NCBI GenBank assembly: GCA_024691625.1
Contig: JAILNL010000110.1
Coordinates: forward strand, 1-10,998
DNA: 10,998 nucleotides
Reading direction: 5' to 3'
Source: Schwartzia sp. (in: firmicutes)
Lineage (GTDB): Bacteria; Bacillota; Negativicutes; Selenomonadales; Selenomonadaceae
The position numbers and the translations under genes are program-made. A model generated the notes under the pieces. That model saw nothing but the letters and a program-made list of their open reading frames with translations. It searched no databases and was not told where the DNA came from. Below, piece by piece: positions 1-7,646 of the stretch (positions are counted from its first letter, which is position 1; each line of letters starts with the position of its first letter).

Positions 1-1
1 C

Positions 2-1327
2 CGTCAGCTCATGAAACGCGGCCTCACAATCAAAGAGGCTGCAGGACAGATTTTCTTCGGTATTTCCATGGGCGCGAACTTCTTCATGCAGATTGCGAAA
101 CTGCGTGCATCCCGTCCAATCTGGGCAAATATCATCAAAGCCTTCGGCGGCGACGAAGAAGATATGGCTATGCATGTACACGGCCGTCCGGCGCTCTTCT
201 TCAAGACCGTACTCGACCCGTATGTTAACATGCTCCGCAACACGACAGAGATTTTCTCCGGCGTTGTAGGCGGTCTTGATTCCTACGAGAACGAACCGTT
301 CGATGAGCCTATCCGCAAAGGTGATGTATTCTCCCGCCGTATTGCCCGCAACGTGCAGGTAATGCTTCAGGAAGAATTCGGACTTCTCCAGCCGATTGAC
401 CCCTCCGGCGGTTCATGGGCTGTTGAGACCCTCACAAAGCAGATTAAAGAAAAAATCTGGGCAGAGTTCCAGGCTATCGAAGCAAAAGGCGGTATTGTAA
501 AGGCTCTGGAGGAAGGCTATCCTCAGGAGATAATCGCAAAGACGCTGGCAGACCGCTTCAAGGCTCTGGAGTTCCGCAAAGACCGTATCGTCGGCAGCAA
601 CATGTATCCGAATATGGCAGAGGAGCTTCTTGACAAGCGTGAAGAGGACCATGCAGCACTCAAGAAACAGCGTCAGGCGGATATCGATGCATATCTCTCT
701 GATATGGACGAGACGCATAAAGCAGAAAGCCTCAAGGCTCTCAAAGAAGCAGCTACCCTCGACGCAGCTCTCAAAGCATTCCAGGCAGGTGCTACAATCG
801 GCGAAATCCGCGCAGCTCTCAACAAAGGGGGCGCTTCCGAGACGCTGAAGGCAATCGAGCCGCACCGCTGGAGCGAGCGCTTTGAAGACCTCCGTATGAC
901 TACGGAAGCTTACAAGAAAGCTCATAACGGAGACAACGTCAAGGTATTCCTTGCCAACATGGGACCAATCCCGCAGCATAAGGCTCGTGCGGATTTCTCC
1001 ACCAGCTTCCTGCAGGTCGGTGAATTCGATGTTGAGCTCAACAACGGCTTCAAGACAACGGACGAGGCAGCAGCTGCTGCAAAAGAATCCGGTGCTGATG
1101 TCGCTGTCATCTGCTCGACGGATAAAACATATCCGGAAATCGTTCCGGATCTCGCACCGAAACTCCGTGCAGCTCTGCCGAAAGCAACGATTTACCTGGC
1201 AGGCGCAGCTCCGAAAGACCTTGAACCGGTCTATCGCGAAGCAGGCGTTGATGACTTCATTTCCGTCAAAGCCAACTGCTATGAAATTCTGCGGTTCCTG
1301 CAGAAGAAGAAAGGGATGATTAATTGA
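2..1327 (+). CDS. mutA: Methylmalonyl-CoA mutase small (beta) subunit, 5'-truncated by window edge
   Basis: Open from base 2, so the true start lies upstream; 441 residues are visible of a protein usually about 620 long. It is the non-catalytic partner of MutB in the AdoCbl-dependent mutase that interconverts succinyl-CoA and (R)-methylmalonyl-CoA in the cytoplasm. The visible part has the end of the TIM-barrel domain ([15 protein letters not shown], then [14 protein letters not shown] and [10 protein letters not shown]), a helical linker, and a C-terminal cobalamin-domain-like fold beginning near [11 protein letters not shown]. Where MutB has DxHxxG, this chain reads [11 protein letters not shown], so the lower-ligand His signature is absent, as expected for the small subunit, which does not bind B12. 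The stop overlaps the mutB ATG by one base (TGATG), suggesting translational coupling. The internal ATG at 11 is not the start, because conserved sequence runs through it. The family call is certain; the promoter and any cobalamin riboswitch would be outside the window. Confidence 0.96.
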   Translation, partial: RQLMKRGLTIKEAAGQIFFGISMGANFFMQIAKLRASRPIWANIIKAFGGDEEDMAMHVHGRPALFFKTVLDPYVNMLRNTTEIFSGVVGGLDSYENEPFDEPIRKGDVFSRRIARNVQVMLQEEFGLLQPIDPSGGSWAVETLTKQIKEKIWAEFQAIEAKGGIVKALEEGYPQEIIAKTLADRFKALEFRKDRIVGSNMYPNMAEELLDKREEDHAALKKQRQADIDAYLSDMDETHKAESLKALKEAATLDAALKAFQAGATIGEIRAALNKGGASETLKAIEPHRWSERFEDLRMTTEAYKKAHNGDNVKVFLANMGPIPQHKARADFSTSFLQVGEFDVELNNGFKTTDEAAAAAKESGADVAVICSTDKTYPEIVPDLAPKLRAALPKATIYLAGAAPKDLEPVYREAGVDDFISVKANCYEILRFLQKKKGMIN

Positions 1328-3525
1328 TGGCATTGAATCCTGATTTTACTAAACTGGAACTGGAGACGGCACCGGCTCAAAATGAAGCAGAGTGGAAAAA
1401 ACGCCTCCAGGAGGAAACGCATAAAAACTACGATGACATCGTCAATACGACGATGGAGCATGTCAAAGTGCGTTCCTTTTATAACCATGACGAATACGAC
1501 CACATGACGCATCTGGACTTTGCCAGCGGCATCCCTCCATGCCTGCGCGGACCTTACTCCACGATGTATGTCTTCCGTCCATGGACGGTTCGTCAGTACG
1601 CAGGTTTCTCCACGGCAGAAGAATCCAACGCATTCTACCGCAGAAACCTCGCAGCAGGTCAGAAAGGTCTTTCCATCGCATTCGACCTTCCGACTCACCG
1701 CGGCTACGATGCCGATAACCCGCTCGTCTTCGGCGATGTCGGTAAAGCCGGCGTTTCCGTTTGCTCCATGCTTGATATGAACATCCTGTTCTCGGGAATC
1801 CCTCTCGACCAGATGTCCGTATCCATGACAATGAACGGCGCCGTTCTTCCGATTCTCTCCTTCTTCATCCAGTCGGGTGTTGAGCAGGGCGTCGACAAGG
1901 CTATCATGGCAGGTACGATTCAGAACGATATCCTGAAGGAATTCATGGTTCGTAACACGTACATCTACCCACCTGATATGTCCATGCGTATCATCGGTGA
2001 TATTTTCGAATACACCACAAAATACATGCCGAAATTCAACAGCATCTCCATTTCCGGCTATCATATGCAGGAAGCAGGTGCTCCGGCAGATATTGAGCTG
2101 GGCTACACGCTGGCTGACGGTCTTGAATATATCCGCACGGGTATTAAAGCAGGCCTCCCGGTCGATGCCTTCGCAAAGCGTCTGTCCTTCTTCTGGGCTA
2201 TCGGCAAAAACTACTTCATGGAGATTGCAAAGATGCGCGCTGCCCGCGTGCTCTGGGCAAAAATCGTCAAATCCTTCGGTGCGACGAACGACAAATCCAT
2301 GGCACTCCGTACGCACAGCCAGACATCCGGCTGGTCTCTTACAGCACAGGATCCGTTCAACAACGTATCCCGTACGGCAATGGAAGCTATGGGTGCAGCT
2401 CTCGGACATACACAGTCCCTGCACACCAACGCATTGGACGAAGCTATCGCTCTTCCGACAGACTTCTCCGCACGTATTGCCCGCAATACGCAGCTCTATA
2501 TCCAGGACGAGACGAGCGTCTGCAAAATCATCGACCCGTGGGGCGGTTCCTACTATGTCGAAGCTCTCACGAACGAAATTATTCGCCGTGCATGGGCTCA
2601 CATTCAGGAGGTCGAATCCCTCGGCGGTATGGCAAAAGCTATCCCGACAGGTCTTCCGAAGATGCGTATCGAGGAAGCTGCTGCACGCCGTCAGGCACGT
2701 ATCGACTCCAACAACGAGTCTATTGTCGGCCTGAACCGTTATCGTCTGGACAAAGAGGATCCGTTGGAAATCCTCGCAATCGACAATACGGCCGTCCGCA
2801 ACGCTCAGGTTGCACGCCTCGAAAAGCTGCGTGCTGAACGTAACGAAGACGATGTACGCAACGCTCTTGAAGCAATCACGAAAGCAGCAGAAAGCCGCGA
2901 AAACGGCAACCTGCTGGAGTGTGCTGTCGAGGCTGCACGCGTACGCTGCTCCCTCGGTGAGATTTCCGATGCTGTCGAGAAAGTCTCCGGACGTTATCAG
3001 GCTGTCATCCATACGATTTCCGGCGTTTACTCCTCGGAGTTCACGGACAAAACAGCTCTGGACAAAGCACGTGCACTTGCTGATGAATTCGAAAACATCA
3101 GCGGACGCCGCCCGCGTATCTTCGTAGCAAAGATGGGCCAGGACGGTCACGACCGCGGCCAAAAGGTTATCGCTTCCTCCTTCGCGGATATGGGCTGGGA
3201 CGTCGACGTAGGACCGCTCTTCCAGACACCGGAGGAAACAGCGCAGGATGCTGTTGATAACGACGTTCACATGGTTGGCTTCAGCTCGCTGGCAGCCGGC
3301 CACAACACACTCCTTCCGGAGCTTGTTCAGGAACTCAAGAAACGCGGCCGCGACGACATCATGGTTGCCATCGGCGGCGTCATCCCGGTTCAGGATTACG
3401 ACCACCTCTACGAAGGCGGTGCTGTCGCTATCTTCGCACCGGGCACGAACATCCCTGAAGCAGGCATTAAGCTTCTGAATCTGCTCATCGAAAGAGCAAA
3501 GGCAGAAGCAGCAGACAACGGCTGA
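1327..3525 (+). CDS. mutB: Methylmalonyl-CoA mutase large (alpha, catalytic) subunit
   Basis: 732 residues, full length for the family. It is the B12-binding catalytic subunit that converts succinyl-CoA to (R)-methylmalonyl-CoA, which feeds decarboxylation to propionate in fermenting Negativicutes. The N-terminal region (about 1-45) contacts MutA. The TIM barrel carries [17 protein letters not shown] (residues 79-95), [10 protein letters not shown] (207-216) and [12 protein letters not shown] (241-252). Tyr91, Arg209 and His246 correspond to the Propionibacterium catalytic Tyr89, Arg207 and His244. The C-terminal cobalamin domain has the DxHxxG motif (DGHDRG, Asp606 and His608) and a GFSSLAAGH loop. 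ATG 1327 overlaps the mutA stop; an in-frame TTG at 1324 is an alternative start adding one residue. An AAGGG-type ribosome site lies about 12 nt upstream in mutA. Codon use is strongly biased (CGT, GCT/GCA, CTC), as in highly expressed genes. meaB follows after 10 nt. Confidence 0.98.
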   Translation: MALNPDFTKLELETAPAQNEAEWKKRLQEETHKNYDDIVNTTMEHVKVRSFYNHDEYDHMTHLDFASGIPPCLRGPYSTMYVFRPWTVRQYAGFSTAEESNAFYRRNLAAGQKGLSIAFDLPTHRGYDADNPLVFGDVGKAGVSVCSMLDMNILFSGIPLDQMSVSMTMNGAVLPILSFFIQSGVEQGVDKAIMAGTIQNDILKEFMVRNTYIYPPDMSMRIIGDIFEYTTKYMPKFNSISISGYHMQEAGAPADIELGYTLADGLEYIRTGIKAGLPVDAFAKRLSFFWAIGKNYFMEIAKMRAARVLWAKIVKSFGATNDKSMALRTHSQTSGWSLTAQDPFNNVSRTAMEAMGAALGHTQSLHTNALDEAIALPTDFSARIARNTQLYIQDETSVCKIIDPWGGSYYVEALTNEIIRRAWAHIQEVESLGGMAKAIPTGLPKMRIEEAAARRQARIDSNNESIVGLNRYRLDKEDPLEILAIDNTAVRNAQVARLEKLRAERNEDDVRNALEAITKAAESRENGNLLECAVEAARVRCSLGEISDAVEKVSGRYQAVIHTISGVYSSEFTDKTALDKARALADEFENISGRRPRIFVAKMGQDGHDRGQKVIASSFADMGWDVDVGPLFQTPEETAQDAVDNDVHMVGFSSLAAGHNTLLPELVQELKKRGRDDIMVAIGGVIPVQDYDHLYEGGAVAIFAPGTNIPEAGIKLLNLLIERAKAEAADNG

Positions 3526-3535
3526 GAGGCACATT

Positions 3536-4726
3536 ATGGCAGAGTACACGACTTCTAAACCGGAATGGGCACCGGACAAAGACGATGAAAACAAATTCGC
3601 CTGCGGTGTGATGAGCGGAATCGACGGCATCACCGACACAACTGTCGGCAACCTGAATCCGGCACTGAAAAACGGAACAATGAAGCCGAAACGCAAGATG
3701 GTCCTGAGCGTAGACGACTATGTCAAGGGCGTCAGCGCAGGCGACCGCGTCACTCTCGCCCGGGCCATCACGTTGATTGAAAGCAATAACCCAAAGCATT
3801 TCAGAAAAGCACAGGAGGTTCTTCAGGGCCTTTTGCCAAGGACAGGAAAAGCTCTGCGCATCGGTATCACCGGTGTTCCCGGAGCCGGAAAAAGTACGAC
3901 CATCGAGGCCTTCGGCAATATGCTCTGTGATATGGGACATCGTGTAGCGGTTCTCGCGGTAGACCCGACAAGCTCGGTAACCCGCGGTTCCATTCTCGGT
4001 GATAAAACCCGTATGGGAACTCTTTCACGGCGCCAAGAGGCATTCATCCGTCCTTCACCGGCAGGTGGAACCCTCGGAGGTGTCGCACGCAAAAGCCGCG
4101 AAACAATGCTTCTCTGCGAGGCTGCAGGTTATGATATCATCCTTGTGGAAACAGTCGGCGTCGGCCAGTCTGAAACGACCGTCCGCTCCATGGTAGACTT
4201 CTTTATGCTCATTGTTCTGACAGGTGCAGGTGACGAATTGCAGGGCATCAAAAAAGGAATCATGGAACTTGCGGATGCAATCGTTGTCAACAAAGCAGAC
4301 GGCGACAATCTCCTCAAGGCAAAGGTTGCGCGCGCCGAATACGAGCGCATGATAGAATTCATAAGACCCGCTACAGAAGGCTGGAGAACCCACGCCTATC
4401 TGGCGTCCGCCTACAAGAAAACAGGACTGAAGGAATTGTGGGACGTCATACGTGCCTTTGACAAGGTCACGCACGATTCCGGAGTGTTCAAACGCAGACG
4501 CGACAGCCAGCTTTTGGACTGGGTGCACAGCATGATTGACGAGCATTTGCACAACCTCTTCTTCGACGATCCGGTGGTGCTTGGACGAATGCCCGAAATC
4601 AAAGACGCGGTTCTCAGAGGAATTATATCACCGACACAGGCAGTGGCAGAGCTCATTCACATCTTTGATGTGCAGAGAGCCACCCAGCGCCATGTCGACC
4701 TTTTCCACCCGGATAATCAGAAATAA
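3536..4726 (+). CDS. meaB: MeaB/ArgK-family GTPase, methylmalonyl-CoA mutase chaperone
   Basis: 396 residues. A G3E-type P-loop GTPase that gates AdoCbl delivery to the mutase and protects or reactivates it. Visible motifs are Walker A GVPGAGKST (113-121), AVDPTSS (141-147), the switch region ETVGVGQSE (205-213) and the guanine-specificity motif NKAD (252-255), followed by a helical C-terminal dimerisation region. The ribosome site GAGAGG overlaps the mutB stop 7 nt before the ATG, so the gene is coupled to mutB. Compared with stand-alone bacterial MeaB (about 330 residues), this one has roughly 55 extra N-terminal residues (acidic/Lys-rich with one Cys) before the usual MeaB start region VDDYVKGVSAGDR. 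Starting later at Met49 or Met55 is possible but would lack the good ribosome site. Neighbours settle the function as the mutase chaperone rather than the once-proposed arginine/ornithine transport kinase. Confidence 0.96.
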   Translation: MAEYTTSKPEWAPDKDDENKFACGVMSGIDGITDTTVGNLNPALKNGTMKPKRKMVLSVDDYVKGVSAGDRVTLARAITLIESNNPKHFRKAQEVLQGLLPRTGKALRIGITGVPGAGKSTTIEAFGNMLCDMGHRVAVLAVDPTSSVTRGSILGDKTRMGTLSRRQEAFIRPSPAGGTLGGVARKSRETMLLCEAAGYDIILVETVGVGQSETTVRSMVDFFMLIVLTGAGDELQGIKKGIMELADAIVVNKADGDNLLKAKVARAEYERMIEFIRPATEGWRTHAYLASAYKKTGLKELWDVIRAFDKVTHDSGVFKRRRDSQLLDWVHSMIDEHLHNLFFDDPVVLGRMPEIKDAVLRGIISPTQAVAELIHIFDVQRATQRHVDLFHPDNQK

Positions 4727-4741
4727 AGGAGGAAGCCACCT

Positions 4742-5311
4742 TTGTACACGAAGAAAATATACTTCGCCGGAGGCAGCTTTCACGAGCTTCAGGAAGTGTT
4801 TTCAAGAATTGAGGGTGTCAGCGGGGTAACCGCGGGCTACATCAACTCCGACATACAAGCTCCTACATACGATGAAGTGATGACAGGCAGCTCAGGTGCT
4901 GCCATGGGAGTAGAGGTTCTGTTCGACCCCAAACGTATAGACCTCTCATCTCTAATGGATATCCTGTTTGCCGTAATCAATCCGTATGTAAAGGATAAGC
5001 AGGGAGACTGCGAAGGGCCTATGTACCGAAGCGGCGTTTACTACACATCGGCAGAGGATGAACCTATGGTGGAGTATCACATGAACTTCATCAGAAATCG
5101 GAAAAAAATCCCGGCCGTGACAGGTTCGCAGCTCACACTGAATGACCCCAACAGCGACCCTGAGGGGATACGCCAATGCTACGCTGAGGCTATGAGGCTT
5201 CAAAACTTCACCCCCGCGGAGGATGAGCATCAGCATTATCTCAAAAACCATCCCGAAACAAATACAAATATCGATTTCGCGTTACTGAAGAAACTGAATA
5301 TAATTCGGTGA
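4742..5311 (+). CDS. MsrA-fold protein lacking the catalytic cysteine (probable pseudoenzyme)
   Basis: 189 residues from a TTG start, with AGGAGG at 4727-4732 and a 9-nt gap. The chain aligns end to end with peptide methionine (S)-sulfoxide reductase MsrA: FAGG (8-11), GV..VTAGY (25-33), APTYDEV (40-46), VEVLFDP (57-63), QG..EG..YRS (87-97) and AEDEHQHYL (159-167). The residues that do MsrA chemistry are changed. The GCFW motif reads GSFH (Ser12 for the nucleophilic Cys, His14 for Trp), the Glu of the GHAEAV motif is Met55, and the Asp of the GNDxGTQYRS motif is Cys90. Tyr33 and Tyr95 remain. The frame is intact with a strong ribosome site, so this is not simple decay. It is the last gene of the mut operon, where the methylmalonyl-CoA epimerase gene often sits. 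Sulfoxide reduction is unlikely; the actual role is unknown, possibly binding of methionine, CoA or the mutase (inference). Confidence 0.85.
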   Translation: MYTKKIYFAGGSFHELQEVFSRIEGVSGVTAGYINSDIQAPTYDEVMTGSSGAAMGVEVLFDPKRIDLSSLMDILFAVINPYVKDKQGDCEGPMYRSGVYYTSAEDEPMVEYHMNFIRNRKKIPAVTGSQLTLNDPNSDPEGIRQCYAEAMRLQNFTPAEDEHQHYLKNHPETNTNIDFALLKKLNIIR

Positions 5312-5318
5312 AAGATGC

Positions 5319-5341
5319 CCCACGACTTCTATAAGCGTGGG
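5319..5341 (+). other. Small hairpin just after the mut operon's last stop
   Basis: CCCACG (5319-5324) pairs with CGTGGG (5336-5341) around an 11-nt loop, starting 8 nt after the stop of the MsrA-like gene. No T-run follows, so it is not a terminator by itself. It could be an RNA-stabilising 3' hairpin or chance. Confidence 0.35.
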
Positions 5342-5402
5342 CCCGGACAAATAACAGGCGGCATGTACATATCCTCGCCTCATTGAAACGCTGACAGAAG
5401 AT

Positions 5403-5421
5403 GTTTTTCCTGCGGAAAAAC
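5403..5421. repeat. Perfect 8-bp inverted repeat with 3-bp spacer
   Basis: GTTTTTCC (5403-5410), TGC, GGAAAAAC (5414-5421). The arms match perfectly. It lies in the 278-bp gap between the mut operon and the DUF1847 gene, 33 bp before the terminator stem. It is short and A/T-tailed enough to be an operator-like site or a weak hairpin; no function can be assigned. Confidence 0.5.
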
Positions 5422-5453
5422 TTGAACGAAGGCGTTATAATCCGGTAAAACAG

Positions 5454-5492
5454 CACGGAGCCCCGCCGAAAGGCAGGTGCTCCGTGTTTTTT
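5454..5492 (+). terminator. Rho-independent terminator of the mut operon
   Basis: CACGGAGC (5454-5461) pairs with GCTCCGTG (5479-5486). Inside, CC/GG and GCC-GAAA-GGC pairs give a nearly continuous stem with a GAAA tetraloop. Six T follow directly (5487-5492). It is the only strong terminator after the MsrA-like gene. Confidence 0.92.
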
Positions 5493-5522
5493 ATTCCTTC
5501 CTTCACACGATAGATGTATAAC

Positions 5523-5552
5523 TAGGCAAAACTGTATCAACTGCGTTATAAT
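5523..5552 (+). promoter_or_regulatory. Candidate promoter of the DUF1847 gene
   Basis: A perfect -10 TATAAT (5547-5552) is preceded at 18 bp by TAGGCA (5523-5528), a 4/6 match to the -35 consensus. Transcription would start near 5559, giving a leader of about 30 nt with the GGAGGG ribosome site at 5578-5583. It lies after the mut terminator, as an independent promoter should. The -35 is weak. Confidence 0.55.
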
Positions 5553-5589
5553 CAATATAACGACGAATATATCGAACGGAGGGATTAAC

Positions 5590-6195
5590 ATGAAATGCGA
5601 CTGCGCGAACTGTCCCACACACGCCTGCTACACCAAGGGTGTAAACTGTACCGGAGCCGATATCGAAGAGGTTAAGGCTCTATACACTGAAGAAGAACGG
5701 AAAATAATGGAAGCTGCAGCATACGTGGAAGGTACCTTCTACAGCAACATCACACGCCTTGAGGAAACAGCAGAATTTGCAAAGGCGATGGGGTACAAGA
5801 CCCTCGGCATGGCATTCTGTATCGGACTTAACTCCGAAGCAAAGACCATTGCGCGCTATTATACGAAGCAGGGCTTCAAATTTTACAGCGTATGCTGTAA
5901 GAACTGCAGCGTACCAAAAAAAGACCTTGGCTTAAAGCAGGTCAAACCTGAGCTTGACCACGAAGCCATGTGCAATCCCAAAATGCAGGCAAAATTCCTT
6001 GAGGAAAACGGGGTAGAGCTTTATATATCCTGCGGACTTTGCGTGGGGCACGACACGATTTTCAACATGAACTGCCCGGGTCCTGTCACAACACTCGTTG
6101 CAAAGGACAGAGTCCTTGCCCATAATCCTCTTGGAGCAGTCTATTCACGCTATTGGAAACGCAAGCTGGGTATCCTCGGTGACGGCGAGGTCTAA
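5590..6195 (+). CDS. Cys-rich DUF1847-family putative metal-binding protein
   Basis: 201 residues, with ATG behind GGAGGG (5578-5583). No signal peptide or membrane segment is visible, so it is probably cytoplasmic. Thirteen Cys are clustered. The N-terminus has CDCANC (3-8), then Cys13 and Cys20. Cys77 sits in MAFCIGLNSEA. The middle has VCCKNC (101-106) and Cys128, and the C-terminal part has SCGLCVGHD (147-155) and NCPGP (161-165). This pattern and the CANCPTHACY opening match, from memory, the DUF1847 family of uncharacterised anaerobe proteins. The spacing suggests zinc or iron-sulfur binding, but no ligand set can be assigned from sequence. It is monocistronic, with its own promoter candidate and a terminator right after it (6219-6257). 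The function is unknown; I find no link to its neighbours beyond position. Confidence 0.85.
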   Translation: MKCDCANCPTHACYTKGVNCTGADIEEVKALYTEEERKIMEAAAYVEGTFYSNITRLEETAEFAKAMGYKTLGMAFCIGLNSEAKTIARYYTKQGFKFYSVCCKNCSVPKKDLGLKQVKPELDHEAMCNPKMQAKFLEENGVELYISCGLCVGHDTIFNMNCPGPVTTLVAKDRVLAHNPLGAVYSRYWKRKLGILGDGEV

Positions 6196-6218
6196 AGAAT
6201 ACATAACAATTTTAATCA

Positions 6219-6260
6219 AAAAGCCACTTCCCCGTGATATACTGGGTAGTGGCTTTTATT
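6219..6260 (+). terminator. Terminator between the DUF1847 and MATE genes
   Basis: AAAAGCCACT (6219-6228) pairs with AGTGGCTTTT (6248-6257); inner CCC/GGG pairs extend the stem. The T-rich tail TTTTATTT follows. The A-run on the 5' side could also let it work on the minus strand, though no minus-strand gene ends here. It ends only about 25 nt before the MATE start codon. Confidence 0.8.
6235..6243 (+). promoter_or_regulatory. Candidate extended -10 promoter of the MATE/deformylase pair
   Basis: TGATATACT (6235-6243) is a full extended -10 element (TGn plus TATACT). It lies in the loop of the upstream terminator. No good -35 is visible at 16-18 bp. Start near 6250 would yield mRNA containing only the 3' arm of the hairpin, so the terminator could not form in it. 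The ribosome site GGAGAGG (6267-6273) comes next. Confidence 0.45.
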
Positions 6261-6282
6261 TACATCGGAGAGGAAGTCCTTA

Positions 6283-7644
6283 ATGGCCCGCAATTTTACT
6301 ACAGGCAGCATCAGCAGAGCTGTTCTCGTCTTTTCCATACCATATCTGCTCACATATTTCCTGCAGATGTTCTACGGCATGGCAGACCTTTTCATCGTAG
6401 GTCAGTACAACGGCGTTGATGAGATTACCGCCGTAGCCGTCGGCAGTCAGATAATGCACATGGTCACAGTCATGCTTGTAGGCCTCGCCATGGGTACAAC
6501 AGTCTGTATAGCCCGTGCAGTCGGCGCAGCAGATAAAAAACGCATAGCAAAGGCAGTAGGGGGCACGGCAGCACTTTTTTTCGCTGTGTCTATTCTGGCT
6601 ACCGTCCTCACTCTGATTTTCCTGGACTCCATAGTGTCTGTAATGGCAACCCCTGCGGACGCGGTTCCCGGTACAACGTCATATCTTCGCATATGCTTCC
6701 TTGGAATTCCTTTTATAACAGCTTATAACGTCATCAGCGCCATGTTTCGCGGCCTTGGAGATACCCAAAGCCCTCTTTTGTTTGTTGCGGCTGCCTGCGT
6801 TCTGAATATATCTCTTGATTATGCCTTTATCGGAGGCATGGGCCTGGGCGCTGAAGGCGCAGCATATGCTACCATTCTCGCGCAGGCGGCAAGTGTCCTG
6901 ATATCTATCGTTTATATCCGTCTCAAAGACACAGGAATATCACTTAATACAGCATACCTGCGGCCTGATTCTTCCGTTCTTCGTGAGCTTCTGCGCGTAG
7001 GAGCCCCCATTTGCGTACAGGATGCCTTTATTCAGATTACGTTCCTTATTCTCACGATTATAGCAAACAGCAGGGGACTTGAACAGGCAGCGGCCGTTGG
7101 AATCGTCGAAAAGCTTCTTGGCTTTTTCTTCCTTGTTCCTTCCTCAATGCTCTCCGCAGTTTCCGCTCTTGCCGCTCAGAATCTCGGAGCAGGAAAACCG
7201 GAAAGAGCTCTCGGCACTCTCCGCTATGCCCTGAGTATCACTGTCATCTATGGTCTCTCCCTCGGTATACTAATGCAGTTCTTTGATGCTGCGGTGCTGG
7301 CACAGTTCACCACAGATGCTGCGGTCATAGCCATGGGCTGCCAGTACATGGGCGCGTACATTTGGGATGTGGCGATTGCAGGGGTGCATTTCTGCTACAG
7401 TGGTTATTTCTGCGCCTACGGCATCTCCATTGCAGCATTCATACATAACGCCGTTTCAAGCGTCGCAATACGCGTATCGGGAGCTTATCTTGCTGCCATT
7501 ATGTGGCCGGATACACTTATGCCGATGGGTGCCGCAGCGCCACTGGGTTCGATTCTTTCAATCATCATATGCCTTCTTATAGCCAACTGGATGAAAAAAC
7601 ATCCCGAAAAGATGACCGGCATTGTCAAAGTAAAGGAGAATTAA
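6283..7644 (+). CDS. MATE-family multidrug efflux transporter
   Basis: 453 residues, the usual MATE length, with about 12 hydrophobic segments along the whole chain. It is an inner-membrane exporter that expels cationic drugs or other organic compounds in exchange for Na+ or H+. Family features are the opening SISRAVLVFSIPYLLTYFLQ and YGMADLFIVGQY in TM1, VGLAMGTTVCIARAVGA in the TM2-3 region, NVISAMFRGLGDTQSPL near residue 148, and the second-half repeat (VGIVEKLLGFFFLVPSSML then AAQNLGAGKPERA). It resembles the NorM/MepA-like branch; the substrate cannot be read from sequence. ATG 6283 has GGAGAGG 9 nt upstream. The peptide deformylase gene begins 2 nt after its stop, so the two are cotranscribed. 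Transcription probably starts within the upstream hairpin or by read-through. Confidence 0.94.
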   Translation: MARNFTTGSISRAVLVFSIPYLLTYFLQMFYGMADLFIVGQYNGVDEITAVAVGSQIMHMVTVMLVGLAMGTTVCIARAVGAADKKRIAKAVGGTAALFFAVSILATVLTLIFLDSIVSVMATPADAVPGTTSYLRICFLGIPFITAYNVISAMFRGLGDTQSPLLFVAAACVLNISLDYAFIGGMGLGAEGAAYATILAQAASVLISIVYIRLKDTGISLNTAYLRPDSSVLRELLRVGAPICVQDAFIQITFLILTIIANSRGLEQAAAVGIVEKLLGFFFLVPSSMLSAVSALAAQNLGAGKPERALGTLRYALSITVIYGLSLGILMQFFDAAVLAQFTTDAAVIAMGCQYMGAYIWDVAIAGVHFCYSGYFCAYGISIAAFIHNAVSSVAIRVSGAYLAAIMWPDTLMPMGAAAPLGSILSIIICLLIANWMKKHPEKMTGIVKVKEN

Positions 7645-7646
7645 CA

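Noticed and set aside
413-1333. 306-codon open frame on the minus strand opposite mutA
   Set aside because: Same cause as the frame opposite mutB: an antisense shadow of a codon-biased gene with Cys/Phe-rich, domain-free translation.
1279-3696. 805-codon open frame on the minus strand opposite mutB
   Set aside because: It lies antisense to a certain, conserved gene. Its translation is unusually rich in Cys, Phe and Val with no recognisable domain. The strong codon bias of mutB leaves few antisense stops.
4772-4780. Possible selenocysteine at the MsrA catalytic position
   Set aside because: The codon at residue 12 is AGC (Ser), not TGA, so no recoding can restore a nucleophilic Cys or Sec there.
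4742-5311. MsrA-like gene as a decayed pseudogene
   Set aside because: The frame is full length with no stop or frameshift, has a strong AGGAGG site, and keeps scaffold motifs such as YRS and AEDEHQHYL. Loss is confined to pocket residues.
5436-5441. TATAAT as an independent promoter before the mut terminator
   Set aside because: No -35-like hexamer at 16-18 bp, and transcription would run straight into the terminator. Kept only as part of the repeated 11-mer.
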